Part shown: in pieces, positions 7,874 to 13,465 of the stretch
How the letters are laid out: the number at the start of each line of letters is the position of its first letter
Position numbering within the stretch: position 1 is the first letter of the stretch
Assembly: GCA_034437795.1 (NCBI GenBank)
Contig: DAOTTI010000285.1
Span: 1 to 13,740, forward strand
DNA: 13,740 nucleotides
Direction: 5' to 3'
Origin: DAOTTI01 sp034437795
GTDB taxonomy: Bacteria > Chloroflexota > UBA11872 > UBA12225
Translations under genes and position numbers: made by a program
Notes under the pieces: model-generated
The model's database searches: none
Told to the model about the DNA's origin: nothing
What the model saw: the letters and a program-made list of their open reading frames with translations, nothing else

Positions 7874-8788
7874 ATGAGCGCGATCCTGTGTGTGGGCACG
7901 GTTGGTCTGGATACGGTGGAGACGCCGTTCGGCCGGACGGAAGAGGCCCTGGGCGGCTCCGCTGCCTACTTCGCCGCCGCGGCGGGGGTGCTGGGCGCAG
8001 CGACGCTCCTGGTGAGCGTCGTCGGTGAGGACTTCCCGGCGCACCATCGCGAGTTTCTGGCCCGCTGTCGGGCCGACCTTACCGGCCTGCAGGTGCTGCC
8101 CGGGCGGAGCTTTCGCTGGGCCGGCCGGTACCACTTCGACATGAACCGGCGAGATACCCTGGAGACGCAGCTCAACGTCCTGAGCGCCTTCCAGCCCCGC
8201 CTGCCGGAGCCCTATCGGGACGCCCAGTACGTCTTCTTGGCCAACGTGGACCCCGTGCACCAGCTTGCCGTGCTGGAGCAGGTGCGCCGCCCCCGCCTGA
8301 CGATGCTGGATTCGATGAACTTCTGGATCGCCGGGGCGCGGGACGCGCTGACCGAGGCCCTCTCGCGGGTGGACATCGTTCTGATGAACGAGGAGGAGGT
8401 GCGCCAGTACGCCGAGACGCCCAATCTGCTCAAGGGGGCGCGGCGCATTCTTTCCCTCGGCCCCAGCGCCGTGATCATCAAGAAGGGCGAGTACGGCGCG
8501 GTGCTCTATCGCGGCGATGGCTTCTTCTATTGCCCGGCCTACCCGCTGGAAGACGTCGTCGACCCCACCGGCGCCGGCGACTCGTTCGCCGGCGGGTTTT
8601 TGGGCTATCTGGCCCAAGCCGGCGACCTCTCTATGGCACACTTGCGCCGCGCACTCGTTTACGGCAGTGTGGTAGCGTCCTTTACGGTGGAGGACTTCAG
8701 CGTCAAGCGCCTGGCCACCGTGACCCAGGAGGAGATCCAGCGCCGCTATCGCGAGTTTCGCGACTTCACCTACTTCGATGAGGCCTGA
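7874..8788 (+). CDS. PfkB-family carbohydrate/nucleoside kinase of unknown substrate
   Basis: 304 residues. The ribokinase/PfkB fold is clear: the N-terminal strand ILCVGTVGLDTVETPFG, the substrate-side glycine pair GG (27-28) in GGSAAYFA, the NxxE magnesium motif at 172-175 (NEEE), and the ATP/catalytic signature DPTGAGDSFAGGF at 230-242 with catalytic Asp236. Such enzymes phosphorylate sugars or nucleosides with ATP. ATG 7874 is chosen because the product then begins directly at the first strand; no good Shine-Dalgarno is seen. The gene sits between mtnP and ahcY, so adenosine or a methylthioribose-type sugar are attractive substrates, but the sequence alone does not decide. It has its own 289 bp upstream gap with repeats, so it may start a transcription unit. 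Family certain; substrate open. Confidence 0.9.
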   Translation: MSAILCVGTVGLDTVETPFGRTEEALGGSAAYFAAAAGVLGAATLLVSVVGEDFPAHHREFLARCRADLTGLQVLPGRSFRWAGRYHFDMNRRDTLETQLNVLSAFQPRLPEPYRDAQYVFLANVDPVHQLAVLEQVRRPRLTMLDSMNFWIAGARDALTEALSRVDIVLMNEEEVRQYAETPNLLKGARRILSLGPSAVIIKKGEYGAVLYRGDGFFYCPAYPLEDVVDPTGAGDSFAGGFLGYLAQAGDLSMAHLRRALVYGSVVASFTVEDFSVKRLATVTQEEIQRRYREFRDFTYFDEA

Positions 8789-8797
8789 CGCGAAACG

Positions 8798-8824
8798 GGG
8801 ACGGCGCGAGCGCTGGGACGGCGC
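8798..8824 (+). repeat. 10 bp direct repeat between the kinase gene and ahcY
   Basis: GGGACGGCGC occurs at 8798-8807 and 8815-8824. Its core GGGACGGC is the same as in the 15 bp repeat at 7811-7868 on the other side of the kinase gene. The 8-mer alone is common in DNA of this composition (one also lies inside mtnA near 5912), so only the paired longer repeats are notable. Confidence 0.45.
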
Positions 8825-8862
8825 AATCACCGGCAATCATCGACTGAACATGTGACGAGGTT

Positions 8863-10167
8863 ATGACAGTGGCCGCAGCAACTAGCCCGTCCCTGCCCGA
8901 GACGGTGGGGACCCCACACGACGTTAAGGATTTGGGGCTCGCCGACCAGGGCCAGCGGCGGATCGAATGGGCCGCCACCGAGATGCCGGTGCTGGCGCTG
9001 ATCCGCGAGCGCTTCCAGCAGGAGCAGCCGCTCAAGGGCATCCGCCTGGCGGCCTGCCTGCACATCACCACCGAGACGGCCAACCTGCTCCTCACCCTGC
9101 GCGACGGCGGGGCCAGCGTGGTGGCTTGCGCCTCCAACCCGCTCTCCACGCAGGACGATGTGGCCGCCGCCCTGGTGCGGTACCACGGCATCCCCGTCTA
9201 CGCCATCAAGGGGGAGGACGCGGCCACCTACTACCGCCACATTCGCGCTGCCCTGGACCACCGGCCCCACCTGACCATGGATGACGGGGCCGATCTGGTC
9301 TCGGAGATCCACAAGAACCGCCACGACCTCCTGGCCGACATCATCGGCGGTACCGAGGAGACGACCACGGGCGTGATCCGGCTGCGGGCCATGGCCGCCA
9401 AGGACGTGCTCCAGTTCCCCATCCTAGCCGTCAACGAGGCCAAGACCAAGCACCTCTTCGACAATCGCTATGGGACGGGGCAGAGCACGATCGACGGGAT
9501 CATCCGCGCCACCAACGTCCTGCTCGCAGGGAAGAACGTGGTGGTCTGTGGCTACGGCTGGTGCGGCCGCGGCGTGGCCCTGCGCGCCCGCGGCATGGGC
9601 GCAAGCGTCATCGTCACTGAGGTGGACCCCACCCGCGCCCTGGAGGCAGTGATGGAAGGCTACCGGGTGATGCCCCTGCTCGAGGCGGCCAGGATTGGCG
9701 ACATCTTTATTACCGTCACCGGCGACGTGCACGTCCTGGACGCGCCCCACTTCGCCGTGATGAAGAGCGGCGCCATCGTGGCCAACTCCGGCCACTTCAA
9801 CGTGGAGATCAACATCCCGGCCCTGGAGCAGCTGGCGCGGTCGCGGCGCAAGGTCCGCGAGTTCGTCGAAGAGTTCACCCTCGCCGATGGCCGGCGGATC
9901 TTTCTCCTTGGCGAGGGGCGCCTGATCAACCTGGCGGCCGCCGAGGGGCACCCCGCCGCCGTGATGGACATGAGCTTCGCCAACCAGGCGCTAGGCGCAG
10001 AATATATGGTGAAGCATGCCCGCCGGCTCCAGGCGCAGGTGTACGACGTGCCGGCCGACATCGACCGCGAGGTGGCACGCCTCAAGCTGCAGGCGATGGG
10101 CATCCAGATCGATACCCTGACGCCGGAGCAGCAGCGCTACCTCGAGACCTGGGAGGAAGGCACGTAG
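8863..10167 (+). CDS. ahcY: Adenosylhomocysteinase (S-adenosylhomocysteine hydrolase)
   Basis: 434 residues. AhcY reversibly splits S-adenosylhomocysteine into adenosine and homocysteine with bound NAD, removing the product inhibitor of methyltransferases. Active-site parts are intact: His67 in HITTET, STQDD (96-100), DDGADL (140-145), EETTTG (165-170), Lys196 and Asp200 in KTKHLFDN, His311 in GHFNVEI and His363 in GEGRLINLAAAEGHP. The NAD motif GYGWCG is at 230-235. The protein ends at QRYLETWEEGT and lacks the Lys/Tyr C-terminal tail (DHYRY type) of the common bacterial and eukaryotic enzyme, so it belongs with the shorter archaeal/Thermotoga-like group. ATG 8863 has GAGG only 2 nt away; GTG 8869 would have it at 8 nt and may be the real start. 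metK follows after 111 nt. Confidence 0.96.
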   Translation: MTVAAATSPSLPETVGTPHDVKDLGLADQGQRRIEWAATEMPVLALIRERFQQEQPLKGIRLAACLHITTETANLLLTLRDGGASVVACASNPLSTQDDVAAALVRYHGIPVYAIKGEDAATYYRHIRAALDHRPHLTMDDGADLVSEIHKNRHDLLADIIGGTEETTTGVIRLRAMAAKDVLQFPILAVNEAKTKHLFDNRYGTGQSTIDGIIRATNVLLAGKNVVVCGYGWCGRGVALRARGMGASVIVTEVDPTRALEAVMEGYRVMPLLEAARIGDIFITVTGDVHVLDAPHFAVMKSGAIVANSGHFNVEINIPALEQLARSRRKVREFVEEFTLADGRRIFLLGEGRLINLAAAEGHPAAVMDMSFANQALGAEYMVKHARRLQAQVYDVPADIDREVARLKLQAMGIQIDTLTPEQQRYLETWEEGT

Positions 10168-10181
10168 CCGCTGGCCGTGCC

Positions 10182-10229
10182 CAGCTCCCCGATCGCGGCG
10201 GGTGGCGCCGGATGGGGAGCGTGGAGCTG
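10182..10229 (+). promoter_or_regulatory. Structured leader before metK with two mutually exclusive pairings
   Basis: GCTCCCC (10184-10190) can pair with GGGGAGC (10214-10220), enclosing a second stem CGGCG/CGCCG (10196-10200, 10206-10210). The overlapping CAGCTCC (10182-10188) can instead pair with GGAGCTG (10223-10229). The two forms exclude each other. No T-run follows, and I could not match it to the SAM-I, SAM-II, SAM-III, SAM-IV or SAH riboswitch consensus as I remember them. Confidence 0.35.
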
Positions 10230-10264
10230 CGAACCGCCAAGCCGAGAGCGGAAAGCCGAGCCTG

Positions 10265-10270
10265 AAGGAG
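10265..10270 (+). promoter_or_regulatory. Ribosome binding site that fixes a TTG start for metK
   Basis: AAGGAG lies 8 nt before TTG 10279. An ATG at 10294 would be 23 nt away and the in-frame GTG at 10177 has no such site, so TTG 10279 is preferred. Confidence 0.65.
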
Positions 10271-10278
10271 AAGCACAC

Positions 10279-11544
10279 TTGAGCACCACATTCATGCGCT
10301 CCCCCAAGCTCCTCTGGACGTCTGAGTCGGTCACGGAGGGGCACCCGGACAAGCTTTGCGACCAGATCTCGGATGCGGTCCTGGACTGGTGCCTGGCCCG
10401 CTCTCCCAAGGCCCGTGTGGCCTGCGAGGCGTCCACCAAATCGGACCAGGACGTAGACTGGGTGGCCATCTACGGCGAGGTCTCGCCGCTCCCGGATCCC
10501 GACGAGGTGCGCCGTCTCGTCCGCGGCGTGCTGCGGCGCATCGGCTACACCAGCCGCGACTACGGGATGGACGCCGACACCTGCCAGATCGACGTCCGCC
10601 TCACGCCTCAGAGCGAGGACATCGCCCTCGGCGTCGACGTCGCCCTGGAGCAGAAGCAGGGCCAGGCGGCGACGAGCGCGCCCATGAGCGACGGGGAGGT
10701 GGAGGCGATCGGCGCTGGCGACCAGGGCATGATGATCGGCTTCGCCTGCACCGAAAACCCGCAGTTCATGCCCTGGACGATCGCCCTGGCCCACGACCTG
10801 TGCCGCGCGCTGGCCGAGGCGCGCAAGAGCAAGGTCCTGCCCTACCTGCGCCCGGACGGCAAGAGCCAGGTCACCGTCCAGTACGCCTACGGCAAGCCGG
10901 TGCGGGTGGACACGGTGGTCATCTCCACCCAGCATGACCCCGACGTGGATCCGCGCCGCATCTACGATGACGTCGTCAGCGCCATTATCCGCGAGGTGAT
11001 CCCCAGCCACCTGCTGCAGGACACTCGTTTCCTGGTCAATCCAACCGGCAAGTTCGTCATCGGCGGGCCGCGGGGGGACTCCGGCCTCACTGGGCGCAAG
11101 ATCATCGTGGATACCTACGGCGGGGTGGCCCGCCACGGAGGCGGCGCCTTCAGCGGCAAGGACCCCACCAAGGTGGATCGCTCGGCCGCCTACGCCGCCC
11201 GCTACGTGGCCAAGAATGTGGTAGCGGCGGGACTGGCGGAGCGGTTCGAGGTGCAGCTGGCCTACGCCAGTGGGGTGGCCGAGCCGATCTCGATTGGCTG
11301 CGAGACCTTCGGCACGGCCAAGATCGACGATGAGCTGATTGTGAAGCTGATCCGCGACCACTTCGACCTGCGCCCGGGGGCGATCATTCGCGACCTCGAC
11401 CTGCGGCGCCCGATCTACGAGCGGACGGCGGCCTACGGCCACTTCGGCCGGACCGACCTGGACCTGCCGTGGGAGCGGACCGACAAGGCGGATGCGCTCC
11501 GCGCCGCGGCCACGCGCCTCAGCCGCTCGCTGGTCACCGCCTAG
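10279..11544 (+). CDS. metK: S-adenosylmethionine synthase (methionine adenosyltransferase)
   Basis: 421 residues from TTG 10279. MetK makes SAM from methionine and ATP in the cytoplasm. Signatures are complete: SVTEGHPDKLCDQISDAVLD near the N-terminus (GHPDK 21-25, catalytic His22), GAGDQG (145-150), the phosphate-binding NPTGKFVIGGPRGDSGLTGRK (254-274) and GGGAFSGKDPTKVDRS (287-302). The length is slightly above the usual 380-400 owing to insertions such as around WERTDKADALR. It is the last gene of the SAM by-product cluster and follows ahcY with a structured leader in the gap, so it may be separately controlled. Any start at 10177 would add 34 low-complexity residues and is unlikely. The assignment is secure. 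Confidence 0.97.
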   Translation: MSTTFMRSPKLLWTSESVTEGHPDKLCDQISDAVLDWCLARSPKARVACEASTKSDQDVDWVAIYGEVSPLPDPDEVRRLVRGVLRRIGYTSRDYGMDADTCQIDVRLTPQSEDIALGVDVALEQKQGQAATSAPMSDGEVEAIGAGDQGMMIGFACTENPQFMPWTIALAHDLCRALAEARKSKVLPYLRPDGKSQVTVQYAYGKPVRVDTVVISTQHDPDVDPRRIYDDVVSAIIREVIPSHLLQDTRFLVNPTGKFVIGGPRGDSGLTGRKIIVDTYGGVARHGGGAFSGKDPTKVDRSAAYAARYVAKNVVAAGLAERFEVQLAYASGVAEPISIGCETFGTAKIDDELIVKLIRDHFDLRPGAIIRDLDLRRPIYERTAAYGHFGRTDLDLPWERTDKADALRAAATRLSRSLVTA

Positions 11545-11580
11545 GCCCTGGCCGGCAGAACCAAGGAAGCAGGGGGCGTG

Positions 11581-11615
11581 GCGCCCACGGCACGGCCGCC
11601 GATGGCCCGTGGCGC
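11581..11615 (+). terminator. Hairpin downstream of metK
   Basis: GCGCCCACGG (11581-11590) pairs with CCGTGGCGC (11607-11615) with one bulged C, giving 9 pairs and a 16 nt loop, 36 nt after the metK stop. Only a weak pyrimidine stretch follows further on, so it is a possible rather than a classical terminator of the cluster. Confidence 0.4.
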
Positions 11616-11655
11616 AGCGTAGCCGCCGTCCCGTCTTCCTCCATCCTCGATCCAT

Positions 11656-11679
11656 CCCCAGTACGTGCCCCAGTACGTG
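11656..11679 (+). repeat. Perfect 12 bp tandem repeat before the reductase gene
   Basis: CCCCAGTACGTG is repeated head to tail (11656-11667, 11668-11679), ending 6 nt before ATG 11686. No Shine-Dalgarno sequence is present there. In-frame GTG codons at 11665 and 11677 lie inside the repeat. Confidence 0.65.
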
Positions 11680-11685
11680 CGCGCC

Positions 11686-12654
11686 ATGCGTGTCCTGATT
11701 ACCGGCATCTCCGGCTTCGCCGGCAGCTTTCTTGCCGAATACTGCCTGGCCCAGCCGGGGGTCGAAGTCTTCGGCGTGGTGCGCGCGCGCACCCGCCTCG
11801 GGCACGCCGCCCCCCTAGCCGCGCAGGTAGCCTTCTGCGAGGCCGACCTGCGAGACGCCGGCGCCGTCGACCGCGTCGTGGCCCAGACGCGGCCGGACGT
11901 CGTGTTCCATCTGGCGGCACAGGCCTTCGTCCCCGCCGCCTTTGACGACCCGGTGGGCACGCTCCTGGACAACGCCGTGGGCCAGCTCAACCTCACGCAG
12001 GCCATCCTGCGGCGCTGCCCCCAGGCGCGGGTGCTGGTCGTCGGATCTGCGGCCGAATATGGGCTGGTGCGGCCGGAGGAGAACCCCGTCGACGAATCCG
12101 TGCCCCTGCGCCCGACCGATCCCTACGGCGTGAGCAAGGCGGCCCAGGATCTATACGCCTTCCAGTACTTCATTTCCCACCAGCTTCAGGCCGTGCGTGT
12201 GCGCCCGTTCAATCACACCGGCCCGCGCCAGAGTGACGCCTTCGTCGCCAGCCGGTTCGCGCGCCAGATCGCGGCCATTGAGGCCGGACTTATCCCGCCC
12301 GAGCTGCTGGTGGGCAATCTCACGGCCGTGCGTGACTTCTCCGACGTGCGCGACATCGCCCGCGCCTATTTTCTGGCAGCGACGGAGGGCGAGCCCGGCG
12401 AGGTCTACAACCTGGGCAGTGGCCGCGGCGTCCAGATTAAGGACCTGCTCGGCATCCTGGCCGCCTACTGCCGCGTGCCCTTCACCATCCGTGACGAGCC
12501 GGCCCTTCACCGCCCACTGGAGGTGCCAGCGCTCGTCTGCAATGCCGCCAAGTTCCGCGCCCGCTGCCGCTGGGAGGCCACCATCCCCCTCGAGCAGACC
12601 CTGCTGGACCTGCTCAACTACTGGCGCGCTCACCTGGCCGGGTCGCCCACCTAA
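11686..12654 (+). CDS. NAD(P)-dependent sugar-nucleotide epimerase/dehydratase, probably GDP-6-deoxymannose reductase
   Basis: 322 residues, an extended short-chain dehydrogenase. The Rossmann motif TGISGFAGS has glycines at 7, 10 and 13. The catalytic set is Ser121 (GSAAEYG) with Tyr147 and Lys151 in DPYGVSK. HLAAQAFVPAAFDDP, RPFNHTGPRQSDAFV (173-187) and the DFSDVRDIARAY block (217-228) resemble Rmd, which reduces GDP-4-keto-6-deoxymannose to GDP-rhamnose, and the related GDP-mannose 4,6-dehydratase. No gmd partner is visible here, so Rmd is a likely but not proven assignment; another NDP-sugar substrate is possible. ATG 11686 places the Rossmann strand directly at the N-terminus; GTG 11665 or 11677 are alternatives. 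It is probably a separate unit from metK. Confidence 0.88.
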   Translation: MRVLITGISGFAGSFLAEYCLAQPGVEVFGVVRARTRLGHAAPLAAQVAFCEADLRDAGAVDRVVAQTRPDVVFHLAAQAFVPAAFDDPVGTLLDNAVGQLNLTQAILRRCPQARVLVVGSAAEYGLVRPEENPVDESVPLRPTDPYGVSKAAQDLYAFQYFISHQLQAVRVRPFNHTGPRQSDAFVASRFARQIAAIEAGLIPPELLVGNLTAVRDFSDVRDIARAYFLAATEGEPGEVYNLGSGRGVQIKDLLGILAAYCRVPFTIRDEPALHRPLEVPALVCNAAKFRARCRWEATIPLEQTLLDLLNYWRAHLAGSPT

Positions 12655-12699
12655 CACCGCTCCCTGTGGCAATGGCTAGCCTGGAAGTGGCGATTGCTG

Positions 12700-12809
12700 G
12701 CCTGGATTACTCACGGCCAACGACGAAGTTCCCTCTCCCAAAGGGAGAGGGCGAGGGTGAGGGCTCCTTAGTCCCCTCTCTCTGTGGGAGAGGGTGAGGG
12801 TGACGGCAC
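12700..12809 (+). repeat. Intergenic two-hairpin repeat, copy C plus an extra hairpin
   Basis: GCCTGGATTACTCAC (12700-12714) leads into CCCTCTCCC-AAA-GGGAGAGGG (12731-12751, perfect 9 bp stem) and a tail ending GAGGGCTCC (to 12767). A second hairpin follows, CCCTCTC (12774-12780) with GAGAGGG (12788-12794), and a tail to 12809. The parts appear in the same order as at 7639-7744. It fills the tail-to-tail gap between the reductase gene and acpP and could act as a two-way terminator. Confidence 0.75.
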
Positions 12810-12837
12810 CTCATTCCCGACCGGCGAGCAGCCAGGA

Positions 12838-13092
12838 TCACGATTGCGACTTTGCCGCCTGCGCCTTCACGTACTCCAGCGCCTGGCCGACGGTGCGGAT
12901 CTTCTGCGCGTCCTCGTCAGGGATCTCGACGCCGTATTCATCTTCGAACGCCATGATCAGCTCGACGAGATCGAGCGAATCGGCCTTCAGATCGTCGGCA
13001 AACGAGGCCTCAGGAGTGACCTTCTCCTTATCGACTTTCAGGGTTTCCGCGATGATGTCACGCAGCCGCTCAAAGGTTGCGTCGTCGCTCAT
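12838..13092 (-). CDS. acpP: Acyl carrier protein
   Basis: 84 residues, normal for ACP. It carries fatty-acyl intermediates on phosphopantetheine in type II fatty acid synthesis. The attachment site is Ser39 in ADSLDLVEL. Helix II (DLVELIMAFEDEYGVEIP) and the acidic DEDAQKIRTVG segment are typical, and the protein is strongly acidic. ATG 13092 is set by GGGAG 5 nt upstream; an ATG at 13104 four codons earlier overlaps that site and is unlikely. The frame stays open far upstream on the minus strand, but that part is low-complexity and not part of the gene. acpP stands alone here without fab genes. A consensus -10 box (13153-13158) precedes it, leaving a leader of roughly 55 nt. Confidence 0.96.
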   Translation of the reverse strand: MSDDATFERLRDIIAETLKVDKEKVTPEASFADDLKADSLDLVELIMAFEDEYGVEIPDEDAQKIRTVGQALEYVKAQAAKSQS

Positions 13093-13105
13093 CTGAGCTC
13101 CCATG

Positions 13106-13132
13106 AGTGCAGTTAGTGCAGTTGTGCAGCAG
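13106..13132. repeat. Tandem 9 bp repeat in the acpP leader
   Basis: On the plus strand AGTGCAGTT is repeated exactly (13106-13114, 13115-13123), followed by a degenerate third unit (GTGCAGCAG). On the acpP transcript this reads as three TGCAC-type units just before the ribosome binding site. Confidence 0.6.
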
Positions 13133-13152
13133 GTTGGCTGACCGGCGCCGGA

Positions 13153-13158
13153 ATTATA
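13153..13158 (-). promoter_or_regulatory. Consensus -10 box (TATAAT) for acpP
   Basis: The minus strand reads TATAAT, an exact match in GC-rich surroundings, 60 nt upstream of the acpP ATG. No -35 resembling TTGACA is seen at 16-18 bp spacing, so recognition may depend on the -10 box or an activator. Confidence 0.6.
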
Positions 13159-13190
13159 CAGGGCCAGGAAGGCCATGAGGCCATTCCAAG

Positions 13191-13228
13191 AGACATCCGG
13201 CCAGGCGGGGTGCGGGCAAGACATCCGG
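13191..13228 (+). repeat. 10 bp direct repeat AGACATCCGG between divergent genes
   Basis: AGACATCCGG is at 13191-13200 and 13219-13228, 28 bp apart. It lies upstream of the acpP -10 box on one side and about 105-145 bp upstream of the sigma-54-like promoter on the other, a typical distance for activator sites. Confidence 0.5.
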
Positions 13229-13333
13229 ATCAGCCGCCGTGGCGCGTCCCGTTCGCCCAGCCTCTGCCGCTTTCCCACCCCAAGCTCGCTGTGGAGCACG
13301 CGCTCCGCCAGATCAAATGTCCGTCCAGAGTTC

Positions 13334-13349
13334 TGGCACACTCTTTGCA
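13334..13349 (+). promoter_or_regulatory. Sigma-54 (RpoN)-type -24/-12 promoter match
   Basis: TGGCAC-A-CTCT-TTGCA fits the sigma-54 consensus TGGCACG-N4-TTGCW at every position but the G after TGGCAC. The GG and GC pairs are separated by exactly 10 bp. A C precedes the T, as preferred. The expected start site near 13360 leaves a leader of about 105 nt before the zinc-ribbon gene at 13466. The rest of the 13093-13465 gap shows no gene. Confidence 0.5.
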
Positions 13350-13465
13350 GTAGTGCCTTGCGCCTGCCGGCCTGGTCGCCTTCCGCCGGTGTCGTGGATG
13401 AGGTCCCGCGCGCCTGAGGCGGTGGCTTGGTGGCTGTGGCGGGCGAAGCGGCGCGTAAGGGGACC

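Noticed and set aside
8789..8862. SAH riboswitch upstream of ahcY
   Set aside because: The 74 nt gap has GCGC-rich short palindromes, but I cannot find the conserved core of the SAH riboswitch as I remember it. A covariance-model search would settle it.
9991..11805. 604-codon open frame on the minus strand, antisense to the end of ahcY and to metK
   Set aside because: It covers two genes with complete catalytic motifs on the plus strand. Its product is Arg/Gly/Ala/Val/His rich without motifs, typical of an antisense shadow in GC-rich DNA.
12731..12794. CRISPR-like array from the repeated CCCTCTCCC hairpins
   Set aside because: Only two inner palindromes with unequal spacing and no conserved repeat of 25-40 bp; better explained as a REP-like element.
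12784..13116. 110-codon open frame on the plus strand across acpP
   Set aside because: It is the antisense of acpP and starts within the repeat at 12774-12809; acpP is unmistakable on the other strand.
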